This document shows positions 36,231-43,970 of a stretch of 49,564 bases of DNA, piece by piece. Positions within the stretch are counted from its first letter, which is position 1; each line of letters starts with the position of its first letter. Position numbers and translations under genes: made by a program. Source of the DNA: Clostridium sp. LS (GTDB taxonomy: Bacteria; Bacillota; Clostridia; Clostridiales; Clostridiaceae); NCBI RefSeq assembly GCF_002760435.1, contig NZ_AUUU01000056.1, positions 1-49,564 of the forward strand, in the 5' to 3' direction. A model generated the notes under the pieces. It had not been told where the DNA came from. It did not search any database and worked only from the letters and a program-made list of their open reading frames with translations.

Positions 36231-36471
36231 TATTAAATTAAATTTATGGCAGAAAAAAATAAATAAAGATCTAAATATCTCATTTTTAAAAGTGAATTTG
36301 TGATATTTTTGGATGATATTTTAGTATATAGACATTGATTAATTATTGTTCATAAGTCTAGAGAATATTGCCTGAAATAAAATAGAATGATTAATTTTAA
36401 TATATTACGCTTCATGTGTAAAATTAGCTATTTTACATAGACTAATTAAAAATATAATGGAGGCGATTATA

Positions 36472-36921
36472 TTGAAAAAGCTAATGTTAGTTGTAGTGTT
36501 CGTATTATGCTTAGGGATTTATCCAGAAAAATCTTTTGCAATAGATATAAAACAATATTCCAATGAAGAAATATCTAAATTAAATGAAAATTCAAAAGAA
36601 AAAATATATCAAGATTTAATTATTTGTTTATTTAGTCCATACATACAAAAAGAAGTAGATAATTACTATCAAGAATACTTAAGTGAAATGCCAACCGTTT
36701 TTCCAGATAGCATTGATGTAATAAATATTAAAAGAGAAAGTGGATATGGAATTCAATCAGAACTTATAGTACACCCATTCGTTGGACCTTATAATTATGT
36801 TGGAGATGATAGAATAATAATTGAAACAGGAGCTTATGGATATGTAAAGGTTGTTAAGTTTGAACATCTTAAAAGTTATAAGTTGCCCTGGAATTGGCAG
36901 CATATAATAAAAAAATCATAA
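36472..36921 (+). CDS. DUF3888-family exported protein, copy 2
   Basis: The 149-residue paralogue of the preceding gene shares the same order: signal peptide (KKLMLVVVFVLCLGIYPEKS, then FA), DLIICLFSPYIQKEVDNYY, IDVINIKRESGYGIQSELIV, VGDDRIIIETG and FEHLKSYKLPWNWQHIIKK. It also starts with TTG behind GGAGGCGA; the ATG at 36457 overlaps that ribosome site and is rejected. The two proteins are clearly related but well diverged, so the duplication is not recent. The gap between them (36231-36471) has no feature beyond AT-rich DNA. Function unknown. Confidence 0.75.
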   Translation: MKKLMLVVVFVLCLGIYPEKSFAIDIKQYSNEEISKLNENSKEKIYQDLIICLFSPYIQKEVDNYYQEYLSEMPTVFPDSIDVINIKRESGYGIQSELIVHPFVGPYNYVGDDRIIIETGAYGYVKVVKFEHLKSYKLPWNWQHIIKKS

Positions 36922-36970
36922 CTCGCAGGTCGAGAACAAATAAATTAAGAATGCTTCCTAATCTATTGCA

Positions 36971-37006
36971 ATATATTATATCGTTATACATGATGATATA
37001 ATATAT
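36971..37006. promoter_or_regulatory. Dyad covering the promoter of the flavin oxidoreductase gene
   Basis: Twelve-base arms 36971-36982 and 36995-37006 are exact complements; the right arm contains TATAAT (36997-37002). The ribosome site begins only 5 bases later, so a transcript from this -10 would have a very short leader. The DNA is AT-rich, so chance is a real possibility. Confidence 0.35.
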
Positions 37007-37023
37007 GGTTGGAGGAAATTAAT

Positions 37024-38346
37024 ATGTCAGGGGAGTTAACGGGACTTATTATAACTAGATCAGATAAAAGCTATAATCTTGTTCGGAGGGATGAAAATTT
37101 ATATTTTAGTTATTACCCAATGTTAATAGTATATCCTAGTAATGTAACAGATGTAGTTAATGCAGTAAATTGGGGGAGAAAGCAAGGCTTAAATATACGT
37201 TGTAGAAGCGGTGGTCATAACTATGAATCATTTTCTGTGGGAGATGATATTATTGTCATAGATGTTTCTAATTTACTTAACTTTGAAATAGATACTAATA
37301 AAGGTTATGTGAGAATAGGGGGAGGATATAATCTATATCAACTTTATAACAAGGTGGCCAAATTTGGCTTTGCATTTGTCGGAGGAAGTTGTGGATCTGT
37401 TGGTGTTTCGGGAATTACATTAGGAGGAGGAGTTGGATTTTTACAAAGACAATATGGGTTAGTATGTGATAATTTGGTAGAAGCACAAATAGTAGATGCT
37501 TCTTGTAGTGTAATAACTGCTAATTCATATCAAAATCAAGATTTACTTGCAGCATTAAGAGGAGCGGGGAGTAACAATTTTGGGGTAGTAGTATCAATGA
37601 CTTTTAAAGTATATCCGGTCTATAATGTAACAGAATTGACTGCTGAATGGCCTAAAGAGAGAAGATATGAAGTGATTCAAGCATTTCAAAAGGCAGGAGA
37701 ATATTTAGATAATAGATATACGATCAAAATTTCTATAAAAGAGCGTACCATTGGGTTATATGGATTAGGCTTAAGAAGTACGGAAAAAGAAATGGAAGAG
37801 GCTTTAAGCGTTTTATTAAAAATTCCTAACAAAATTAACTATACAATAAAGCATATTGGTTTTAAGGAATATGTACAGAAATGTCCAGAATTTGAGCCTT
37901 CACCAAAAGGATTTAAAATTACAGGATTATTCGCATATAAGCAATTAGGAAAGGAACCTTGCCAAATACTATTCGACTATTTAGATAATGTACCGCCTAT
38001 ACAGCCGCCCATAGAAATTGGATTTCTCCTATTAGGGGGGAAAATTGCAGAAAATAAATATTTACCTAGTGCTTATCCTCATAGAGATGCTAAAATATTA
38101 GTGCAAATTAATGCCGAATGGAATCTTGGGTATAGCATGTATGCTGATGCTACAATTAAATGGGTAAATAATTTAAGAAAATCTTTACTTCCATATGCAG
38201 GTTTTGGATATCTTAACTATTGCGATATTAATATACCTAATTATTTGTATAATTATTTTGGAAATAACGCATCCTGGTTAAAAACTGTAAAAGAAAAGTA
38301 TGACCCGTGTAACTTATTTTATTATCCTCAAGGAATAAATTTATAG
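37024..38346 (+). CDS. FAD-linked oxidoreductase, berberine bridge enzyme family
   Basis: The 440-residue protein has an N-terminal PCMH-type FAD-binding domain (PSNVTDVVNAVNWGRKQGLN, RCRSGGHNYESFS) and a C-terminal BBE segment (YDPCNLFYYPQGI). The histidine in SGGHNYES is the usual 8-alpha attachment site of FAD. A cysteine in GGSCGSVGVSG stands where bicovalent members attach FAD a second time. Family members oxidise sugars, alcohols or secondary metabolites with oxygen, unexpected in an anaerobe, so a different electron acceptor is likely. No signal peptide is seen. GGAGG decides the ATG at 37024 over a TTG at 37009. It is monocistronic. Confidence 0.85.
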   Translation: MSGELTGLIITRSDKSYNLVRRDENLYFSYYPMLIVYPSNVTDVVNAVNWGRKQGLNIRCRSGGHNYESFSVGDDIIVIDVSNLLNFEIDTNKGYVRIGGGYNLYQLYNKVAKFGFAFVGGSCGSVGVSGITLGGGVGFLQRQYGLVCDNLVEAQIVDASCSVITANSYQNQDLLAALRGAGSNNFGVVVSMTFKVYPVYNVTELTAEWPKERRYEVIQAFQKAGEYLDNRYTIKISIKERTIGLYGLGLRSTEKEMEEALSVLLKIPNKINYTIKHIGFKEYVQKCPEFEPSPKGFKITGLFAYKQLGKEPCQILFDYLDNVPPIQPPIEIGFLLLGGKIAENKYLPSAYPHRDAKILVQINAEWNLGYSMYADATIKWVNNLRKSLLPYAGFGYLNYCDINIPNYLYNYFGNNASWLKTVKEKYDPCNLFYYPQGINL

Positions 38347-38389
38347 ACATTAGATACATTAAATTCTAAAACCAATTTTAATATAGAAA

Positions 38390-38428
38390 AGCAGTAGCAA
38401 GGAGCAATTCAACTACTGCTTATTTTTT
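38390..38428 (+). terminator. Terminator after the oxidoreductase gene
   Basis: An 8-bp stem (38390-38397 with 38413-38420) leads to a T6 run. A second AT-rich hairpin follows at 38430-38440 with 38468-38478. Confidence 0.7.
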
Positions 38429-38824
38429 AAAACATAATATTTGTATAACAAAATATGTTATATTTATAATATTATGTTAAAATGTAATAAAGAATAAATA
38501 AGATAAAAGATGCTAAGAAAATGGAGAGTTATAAGATTAAAGCTATTATATTCGATTGTGAGATACCCTAATGCGCTATTCTAATAATGAAAATTATCCT
38601 AATCAGTTAAAGTTATAAATTCTAAAGGCTAAGCGTTTAATTTTTTTGTGATAGTAACAGGATTAATTATTGCGAAAAACAGAATATAAGAATCAAAAAT
38701 ATTGGACAATCCATTTTAAATATGCATGAGTTAATAAAGCAAAGAATATAATGAAAGGAGAATTAACCAGGTGCATGAAAAAATAGTAGTTAGTAATGAG
38801 GTATTTAAATAAGGATGTGATGCA
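38429..38824 (+). other. 396-base leader region of the MBOAT operon
   Basis: This AT-rich stretch has no recognisable gene. Near its end AAAGGAG (38754-38760) is followed after 10 nt by GTG and a 13-codon frame (38771-38812) that stops 12 nt before the MBOAT start, a possible leader peptide. No riboswitch family is recognised in the remainder. Confidence 0.4.
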
Positions 38825-40423
38825 ATGTCGTTTTTACAATTTAATTTTTGGCTTTTTTTGTGCATATTAATCTTGGCATATTATTTTTTGCCTAAAAAAT
38901 TCCAATGGATATGTTTACTTTGTGGCAGCTATGTCTTCTATTTATTCACTGGGATAAAGACAATTGGGTATATACTCTTTACAACACTCAGTGTTTGGAT
39001 TGGTGCAGTACTCATTACCAAAATTAATGAGCAGAAAGAGAATGAATTAATTAAAAATAAAGAAACTCTTACACCAGAAATTAAAAAGAATATAAAAGCC
39101 AAGGCAAAGAAAAAACAAAAAATAATTTTCTTGTGTGTTTTGTTAATTAATTTTGGAATCCTTGGATTTTTGAAGTATTTTAATTTTATTGCAGAAAATA
39201 TTACTTGGTTATTTAATGTATCAACAGGAAATAAAATAGAACCTATTATGTTAGGACTATTGCTGCCACTTGGTATATCATTTTATACATTTCAATCAAT
39301 TGGATATTTAATTGATGTATATAATGGTAAGTATAAGGCTGAAAAAAATCTGCTTAAATTTGCATTGTTTGTTTCTTTTTTTCCGCAAATAGTGCAGGGG
39401 CCAATTAATAGATTTGATACACTAGCAAATCAATTATATGAACCTCATAAATTTGACCTGAAAAAATTTGAATATGGGCTGCAATTAATTTTATGGGGAC
39501 TATTTAAAAAAATGATAATAGCAGATAGAGCAATTGCAGTAGTTAATGAAGTCTTTAATCATTATGACAAATATGGTGGGGGAATCACAATATTTGGAAT
39601 ACTGTTTTATTCACTGCAACAATATACTGATTTCTCTGGCGGAATAGATGTAGCAACTGGAATAGCTGAACTACTGGGAATTAATATGTCTATAAATTTC
39701 AAACGCCCTTATTTTTCAATTTCCTTATCGGAATTCTGGCGTAGGTGGCATATTACACTAGGTTCTTGGATGCGGGATTATATTTTTTATCCTCTGGCAC
39801 TTACAAAAAAGATGTCTCAAATAGGTAAACTATCAAATAAATATATTGGAAAAAGGGCAGGAAAAATTATTCCGGTTGCTATTTCTAATATTGTAGTGTT
39901 TTTAGTAGTTGGGATTTGGCATGGACCATATTGGCATTATGTGGTATGGGGATTGTACAATGGTATCATAATTGCCTTTAGTGCTGTTCTGGAACCTTTT
40001 TATATATGGTTAAAAAAAATAACTAAAGTAAATACTGATTGTTTTTCATATCATTTATTTAGGATACTAAGGACATTCTTTATTGTAAACTTGGGGTGGT
40101 ATTTTGATAGAGCAGATAGCTTACAGGTATCATTTTATATGCTGCATAGTACCATAATGAATTTTAATATTAACCAATTGGCTGATGGAACAATTCTTAA
40201 ACTCGGATTAACGGAATTTGATTTTAATGTTTTATTTGTGGCAACTATTGTTCTTGTTGTGATAAGTGTAATGCAGGAAAATGGAATAAAAATTCGGGAG
40301 TTTTTGTCTGAACAAAATTTGGTTTTTAGATGGATATTATTGTACGTGTTGATTTTTGCCATTATCGGATTGGATGCTAGTTCTAAAAACTTACTAGGAG
40401 GTTTTATGTATGCACAGTTCTAG
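38825..40423 (+). CDS. MBOAT-family O-acyltransferase, AlgI-like
   Basis: The 532-residue polytopic protein moves acyl groups across or onto extracellular polymers. Conserved MBOAT segments are LPLGISFYTFQSIGYLIDVY (148-167), FFPQIVQGPINR (185-196), FWRRWHITLGSW with H309, and VVGIWHGPYWHYVVWG with the presumed catalytic H366. Length and these motifs fit the AlgI/PatA type rather than DltB (about 400 residues). A lysine-rich loop occupies residues 68-98. The weak ribosome site GGATGTGATG precedes the ATG. It overlaps the SGNH gene by 14 nt and heads the four-gene operon. Confidence 0.88.
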   Translation: MSFLQFNFWLFLCILILAYYFLPKKFQWICLLCGSYVFYLFTGIKTIGYILFTTLSVWIGAVLITKINEQKENELIKNKETLTPEIKKNIKAKAKKKQKIIFLCVLLINFGILGFLKYFNFIAENITWLFNVSTGNKIEPIMLGLLLPLGISFYTFQSIGYLIDVYNGKYKAEKNLLKFALFVSFFPQIVQGPINRFDTLANQLYEPHKFDLKKFEYGLQLILWGLFKKMIIADRAIAVVNEVFNHYDKYGGGITIFGILFYSLQQYTDFSGGIDVATGIAELLGINMSINFKRPYFSISLSEFWRRWHITLGSWMRDYIFYPLALTKKMSQIGKLSNKYIGKRAGKIIPVAISNIVVFLVVGIWHGPYWHYVVWGLYNGIIIAFSAVLEPFYIWLKKITKVNTDCFSYHLFRILRTFFIVNLGWYFDRADSLQVSFYMLHSTIMNFNINQLADGTILKLGLTEFDFNVLFVATIVLVVISVMQENGIKIREFLSEQNLVFRWILLYVLIFAIIGLDASSKNLLGGFMYAQF

Positions 40424-41759
40424 AGCTGCTTGGTTTAGGGCAATAGCATTTGTAATAGTATTTATTATTATAAACTATGCTTTAACATTTATATTTGTTC
40501 CAAAAGCCGGAGTCGAAAGAATGACAATGCGCGAAATGTATTCACAAAAAGAAAATATAGATGTAGCGTTTGTAGGTGCATCATTATCTGATAGAGATAT
40601 AAATCCATATATTATGGATAAAGAACTAGGCTGTAATACTTTTGATTATGCATTTCCTCAACAAATGTATACTGGGACATACTATTCTTTGAAAGAATTA
40701 TTTAATTATCATAAGCCTAAATTAATTATTTTAACAGCAGAGCCAATTAATTATACAACAAAGGAAGAAAAACCACTAATATACCTTTTATCTGCACCAT
40801 ATATTAAATCATTTATTGATAAGATAGAATATTATTTTGCTGTCTCATCACAGGATGGAGCTTATTTAGATAGATTGTTTGAATGGCGTGGATATAATGT
40901 AAAATCAATGCAAGATGCAATAAAGAATATTTATGGAAAGTTAGATTCATCCTATGTTAATTACCCAGAACCTGGACAAGTAGAGGCTCTTGAAAATAAT
41001 AAAAGTGGGTATATAGGAAAAGGTGGATATAGAGTTAATCCTAGTGATTCAAAAGGGACTATTAGTTATGATAACTTAAAAAGTTCTTATGACACCAGAA
41101 ACATAAGTGATATACAAGAAACAAATGTAGAATATCTAAAAAAGATATCTGAACTGTGTAAAGCTAATAATTGTCAATTAATTCTTTTGACTCCACCAGC
41201 TCCAGTATTTCAAGTACTTAGAATAAAGAATTATTTTGAGTTTGATAATGAGATTGCTAAAATTGCGAAGAATTTAAATATTGAATATTATAATTATAAC
41301 TTAATTAAACCTCAATTACTTACACTAAAGGGAGAGTATTTTAGTGATTCCGAGCATTTTAATAGCAATGGAGCAGAAGCTTTTTCAAAATCCTTAGCTG
41401 AATTCTTGAAATTGAGGCAGAACGGTGAGGATATGAACAAATATTTTTATACTCCAGAGGAATACTCTACATCTATAAATTATGTTGCACTTACTTGGTT
41501 TACCTTTACAAAGAAGGATAACAAAATAACATTAACAGCAAATTCTTTTCATGGAAGTAAGGTTGTACCAGAATATCAGTATATATTAACAGATTCAGAG
41601 ACTGGTGAACAACATATAATACGAGATTATGATAAAAATTCAACTTTTGTTTTTGATCCTTCAGCATATAAAAAATATAAAATACGTGTAAATGCTCGAG
41701 TGTGTGGAGCTAATAATGATAAATTAACTAGATATTATGAAGAAGAAATTTCAAAATAA
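40410..41759 (+). CDS. Membrane-anchored SGNH-type protein with C-terminal beta domain
   Basis: The 449-residue protein has one N-terminal membrane segment (about 10-30) and an extracytoplasmic SGNH hydrolase-like domain. The nucleophile is S58 in FVGASLSDRD and the Asp-His pair D313/H316 in FSDSEHFNSNGA, the same arrangement as DltD and AlgJ/AlgX proteins that finish acyl transfer. Residues from about 355 to 449 add a beta-rich module (TWFTFTKKDNKITLTANSF, YKKYKIRVNARVCG) not seen in DltD. AGGAGG precedes the start inside the MBOAT gene, so expression is coupled. It should take acyl groups from the MBOAT protein and place them on a surface polymer. Confidence 0.78.
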   Translation: MHSSRAAWFRAIAFVIVFIIINYALTFIFVPKAGVERMTMREMYSQKENIDVAFVGASLSDRDINPYIMDKELGCNTFDYAFPQQMYTGTYYSLKELFNYHKPKLIILTAEPINYTTKEEKPLIYLLSAPYIKSFIDKIEYYFAVSSQDGAYLDRLFEWRGYNVKSMQDAIKNIYGKLDSSYVNYPEPGQVEALENNKSGYIGKGGYRVNPSDSKGTISYDNLKSSYDTRNISDIQETNVEYLKKISELCKANNCQLILLTPPAPVFQVLRIKNYFEFDNEIAKIAKNLNIEYYNYNLIKPQLLTLKGEYFSDSEHFNSNGAEAFSKSLAEFLKLRQNGEDMNKYFYTPEEYSTSINYVALTWFTFTKKDNKITLTANSFHGSKVVPEYQYILTDSETGEQHIIRDYDKNSTFVFDPSAYKKYKIRVNARVCGANNDKLTRYYEEEISK

Positions 41760-41786
41760 TAATTTATAAAAGATGGAGGAAATAAT

Positions 41787-43298
41787 ATGGAAAAAAATAT
41801 TCTAGCATATCTTGAAAAATCTGAACAGGCATTTCCAGATAAAATTGCTTTTTCTGATAATAAATATGAACTGACATACCATGAGTTAGCTGAAGAGGCC
41901 CGAAGTATAGGAAGTTTTCTTATAGAAAAAATAGGAACACGCAGAGCAGTTGTTGTTTATATGGAAAAAGGTGCGCGGAATATTGCAGCCTTTATGGGTG
42001 CTGCATATGCGGGATGTTTTTATGTGACTTTGGATGCTCAGATGCCTATGGAACGCATTAATATAATACTAAAAACTCTGCAGCCAGCCGCTGTAATTTA
42101 TGATGAAAATACTGAAAAGTTTCTTTCTCTTATGGAAACAGGCTGCATAAAAGTACCCTATGATGAAATTTGTATGCTGCCAAAGGATACGGAGAAATTG
42201 CAGAGTGTTAGAAGAAAAATGATTGACACAGATCCTTTATACATTCTTTTTACAAGTGGATCAACAGGAATTCCTAAAGGTGTTATTGTATGTCATCGTT
42301 CAGTAATTGATTATGCTGATTGGGTTGTTAAAACATTCAATTTGAATGAAAGCACTGTTTTTGGAAATCAGACACCATTTTATTTTAGCATGTCTGTATT
42401 AGATATATTTGCAACAATTCGAAGTGGTGCAACATTGCATATTATCCCTAAAATGTTGTTTTCGTTTCCAATAAAACTATTGGAGTATGTAAGAGAAAAG
42501 GAAATTAATACAATCTATTGGGTTCCTTCAGCATTAAGTATAGTAGCAAATTTAGGAGCTTTAGATGTTGTAAAACTACCTAATTTGAAAAAAATTTTAT
42601 TTGCAGGAGAAACAATGCCAACTAAACAACTTAATACTTGGCGCAAACATGTTCCAGATGCAATCTATGCAAACTTGTTTGGACCTACTGAGATTACGGA
42701 TATTGGGATTTATTATATAGTAGATAGAGAATTTAATGATGATGAACCTATTCCAATAGGAATTCCATGTGACAATGTTGATGCGCTTGTTGTAGATGAA
42801 AATGGAAAGCTTGTTGAAGAATGTGGAAAGATTGGTGAATTATTAATTCGTGGCTCTTTTTTAGCTTGTGGGTATTACAACAATCCACAAAAAACAAAGG
42901 AAGTATTTATTCAAAATCCATTGAATAATAGTTATCCTGAAACAGTTTATTGTACAGGTGACTTAGTTTATTGGAATGAAAACAGGGAATTAGTATACGT
43001 ATCTCGTAAAGATTTTCAAATTAAACATATGGGTAACCGTATAGAGTTAGGTGAAATAGAAAATGCAATGAGCGCATTAGATGGTGTGGACATGTGTTGC
43101 TGCTTATATAATAAGAAAAATGATCAAATTGTTGCAGTATATTCAGGAAATTTAGAAAAGACCAAGCTGTCTCAGCTTTTAAAGAAAAAGTTACCGCGTT
43201 ATATGATACCGAATGTTTGCTATAATAGGGAAAGCATGCCTATTAATATGAATGGAAAAATTGATCGTAAAAAGTTAAATGACGAATATATAAAATAA
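41787..43298 (+). CDS. DltA-like adenylation enzyme with altered substrate pocket
   Basis: This stand-alone 503-residue adenylation enzyme (same length as DltA) should activate a carboxylic acid as AMP ester and load it on the carrier protein encoded next. Core motifs: TSGSTGIPKG (156-165), FGPTE (298-302), TGD (390-392), GNRIELGEIE (416-425) and catalytic K491 in NGKIDRKKL. The DltA residue Asp197 that holds the D-Ala amino group is Ser201 here (FYFSMSVLD against FSFDLSVMD). Cys269 of DltA is Ala273 (FAGE against FCGE). D-alanine is therefore not assured; the substrate is open. GGAGG precedes the ATG. Confidence 0.82.
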   Translation: MEKNILAYLEKSEQAFPDKIAFSDNKYELTYHELAEEARSIGSFLIEKIGTRRAVVVYMEKGARNIAAFMGAAYAGCFYVTLDAQMPMERINIILKTLQPAAVIYDENTEKFLSLMETGCIKVPYDEICMLPKDTEKLQSVRRKMIDTDPLYILFTSGSTGIPKGVIVCHRSVIDYADWVVKTFNLNESTVFGNQTPFYFSMSVLDIFATIRSGATLHIIPKMLFSFPIKLLEYVREKEINTIYWVPSALSIVANLGALDVVKLPNLKKILFAGETMPTKQLNTWRKHVPDAIYANLFGPTEITDIGIYYIVDREFNDDEPIPIGIPCDNVDALVVDENGKLVEECGKIGELLIRGSFLACGYYNNPQKTKEVFIQNPLNNSYPETVYCTGDLVYWNENRELVYVSRKDFQIKHMGNRIELGEIENAMSALDGVDMCCCLYNKKNDQIVAVYSGNLEKTKLSQLLKKKLPRYMIPNVCYNRESMPINMNGKIDRKKLNDEYIK

Positions 43299-43338
43299 TT
43301 ATGTCTATCAATAATTATTGCAAAAAAGGAGAATTATT

Positions 43339-43566
43339 ATGGAAAAATTAATAGAATTATTAAAGGGTGTTAGGGATGACGTTGATTTTGACAAGTGTAC
43401 AACATTGGTTGATGAAGGAATTTTAGATTCATTTGATATTGTTGAAATTATTAATGTAATTGATGAAGAATACGGTGTTGAGATCCCAGCTATCGAAATA
43501 GTTCCTGAAAACTTTAATAGTGCAGAGGCAATTTTAAAGATGATTCAGCGCTTGCAAGAAGAATAA
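43339..43566 (+). CDS. Acyl/peptidyl carrier protein, DltC-like
   Basis: The 75-residue acidic four-helix carrier has the phosphopantetheine serine in GILDSFDIVEI, the DltC-type LDSF motif. It would carry the acid activated by the upstream enzyme to the membrane acyltransferase. AAAGGAG lies 7 nt before the ATG at 43339; an earlier frame start at 43318 lacks a ribosome site. It is the last gene of the operon and is followed by two terminators. Confidence 0.88.
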   Translation: MEKLIELLKGVRDDVDFDKCTTLVDEGILDSFDIVEIINVIDEEYGVEIPAIEIVPENFNSAEAILKMIQRLQEE

Positions 43567-43645
43567 ATATTAAACTTGAAAAATGATACTCGGTAAAATG
43601 GTAAGCAGGCTTTATGTCTGTGTTATTAAAATATAATATATAAAT

Positions 43646-43690
43646 AAACCTCAGTAAAATCTATAAATTAGGTTTTACTGAGGTTTTGAA
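43646..43690. terminator. First terminator after the carrier-protein gene
   Basis: A perfect 14-bp stem (43646-43659 with 43673-43686) with a 13-nt loop and flanking A and T tracts. The 404-base gap to the next gene holds only this, the next hairpin and AT-rich DNA. Confidence 0.82.
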
Positions 43691-43740
43691 TGTGTTACCG
43701 AATTACAGTTAAGTAAAAAATAATTAAATCTAAAAATAAG

Positions 43741-43764
43741 AAATGACTTTTAGTCATTTTTTGT
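43741..43764 (+). terminator. Second terminator before the YhgE gene
   Basis: An 8-bp stem (43741-43748 with 43752-43759) with a 3-nt loop runs into T6. Confidence 0.7.
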
Positions 43765-43970
43765 GTTATAATTTTAGAAAGAAGCTAGACTTTATTTAGT
43801 TTATTACATATTATTCGATATTTATAATAGAGAGATAACATGCGAAAATTTGGCATTAATTATTATTGATTTACATATACCTAGAGTTAGGCAGCTCTTA
43901 AAATTCATAAAAATTTTAACATCAATTAAGGCACCATTAAGTGAAATTTTGTTAAATAGAGGGATAAGGT

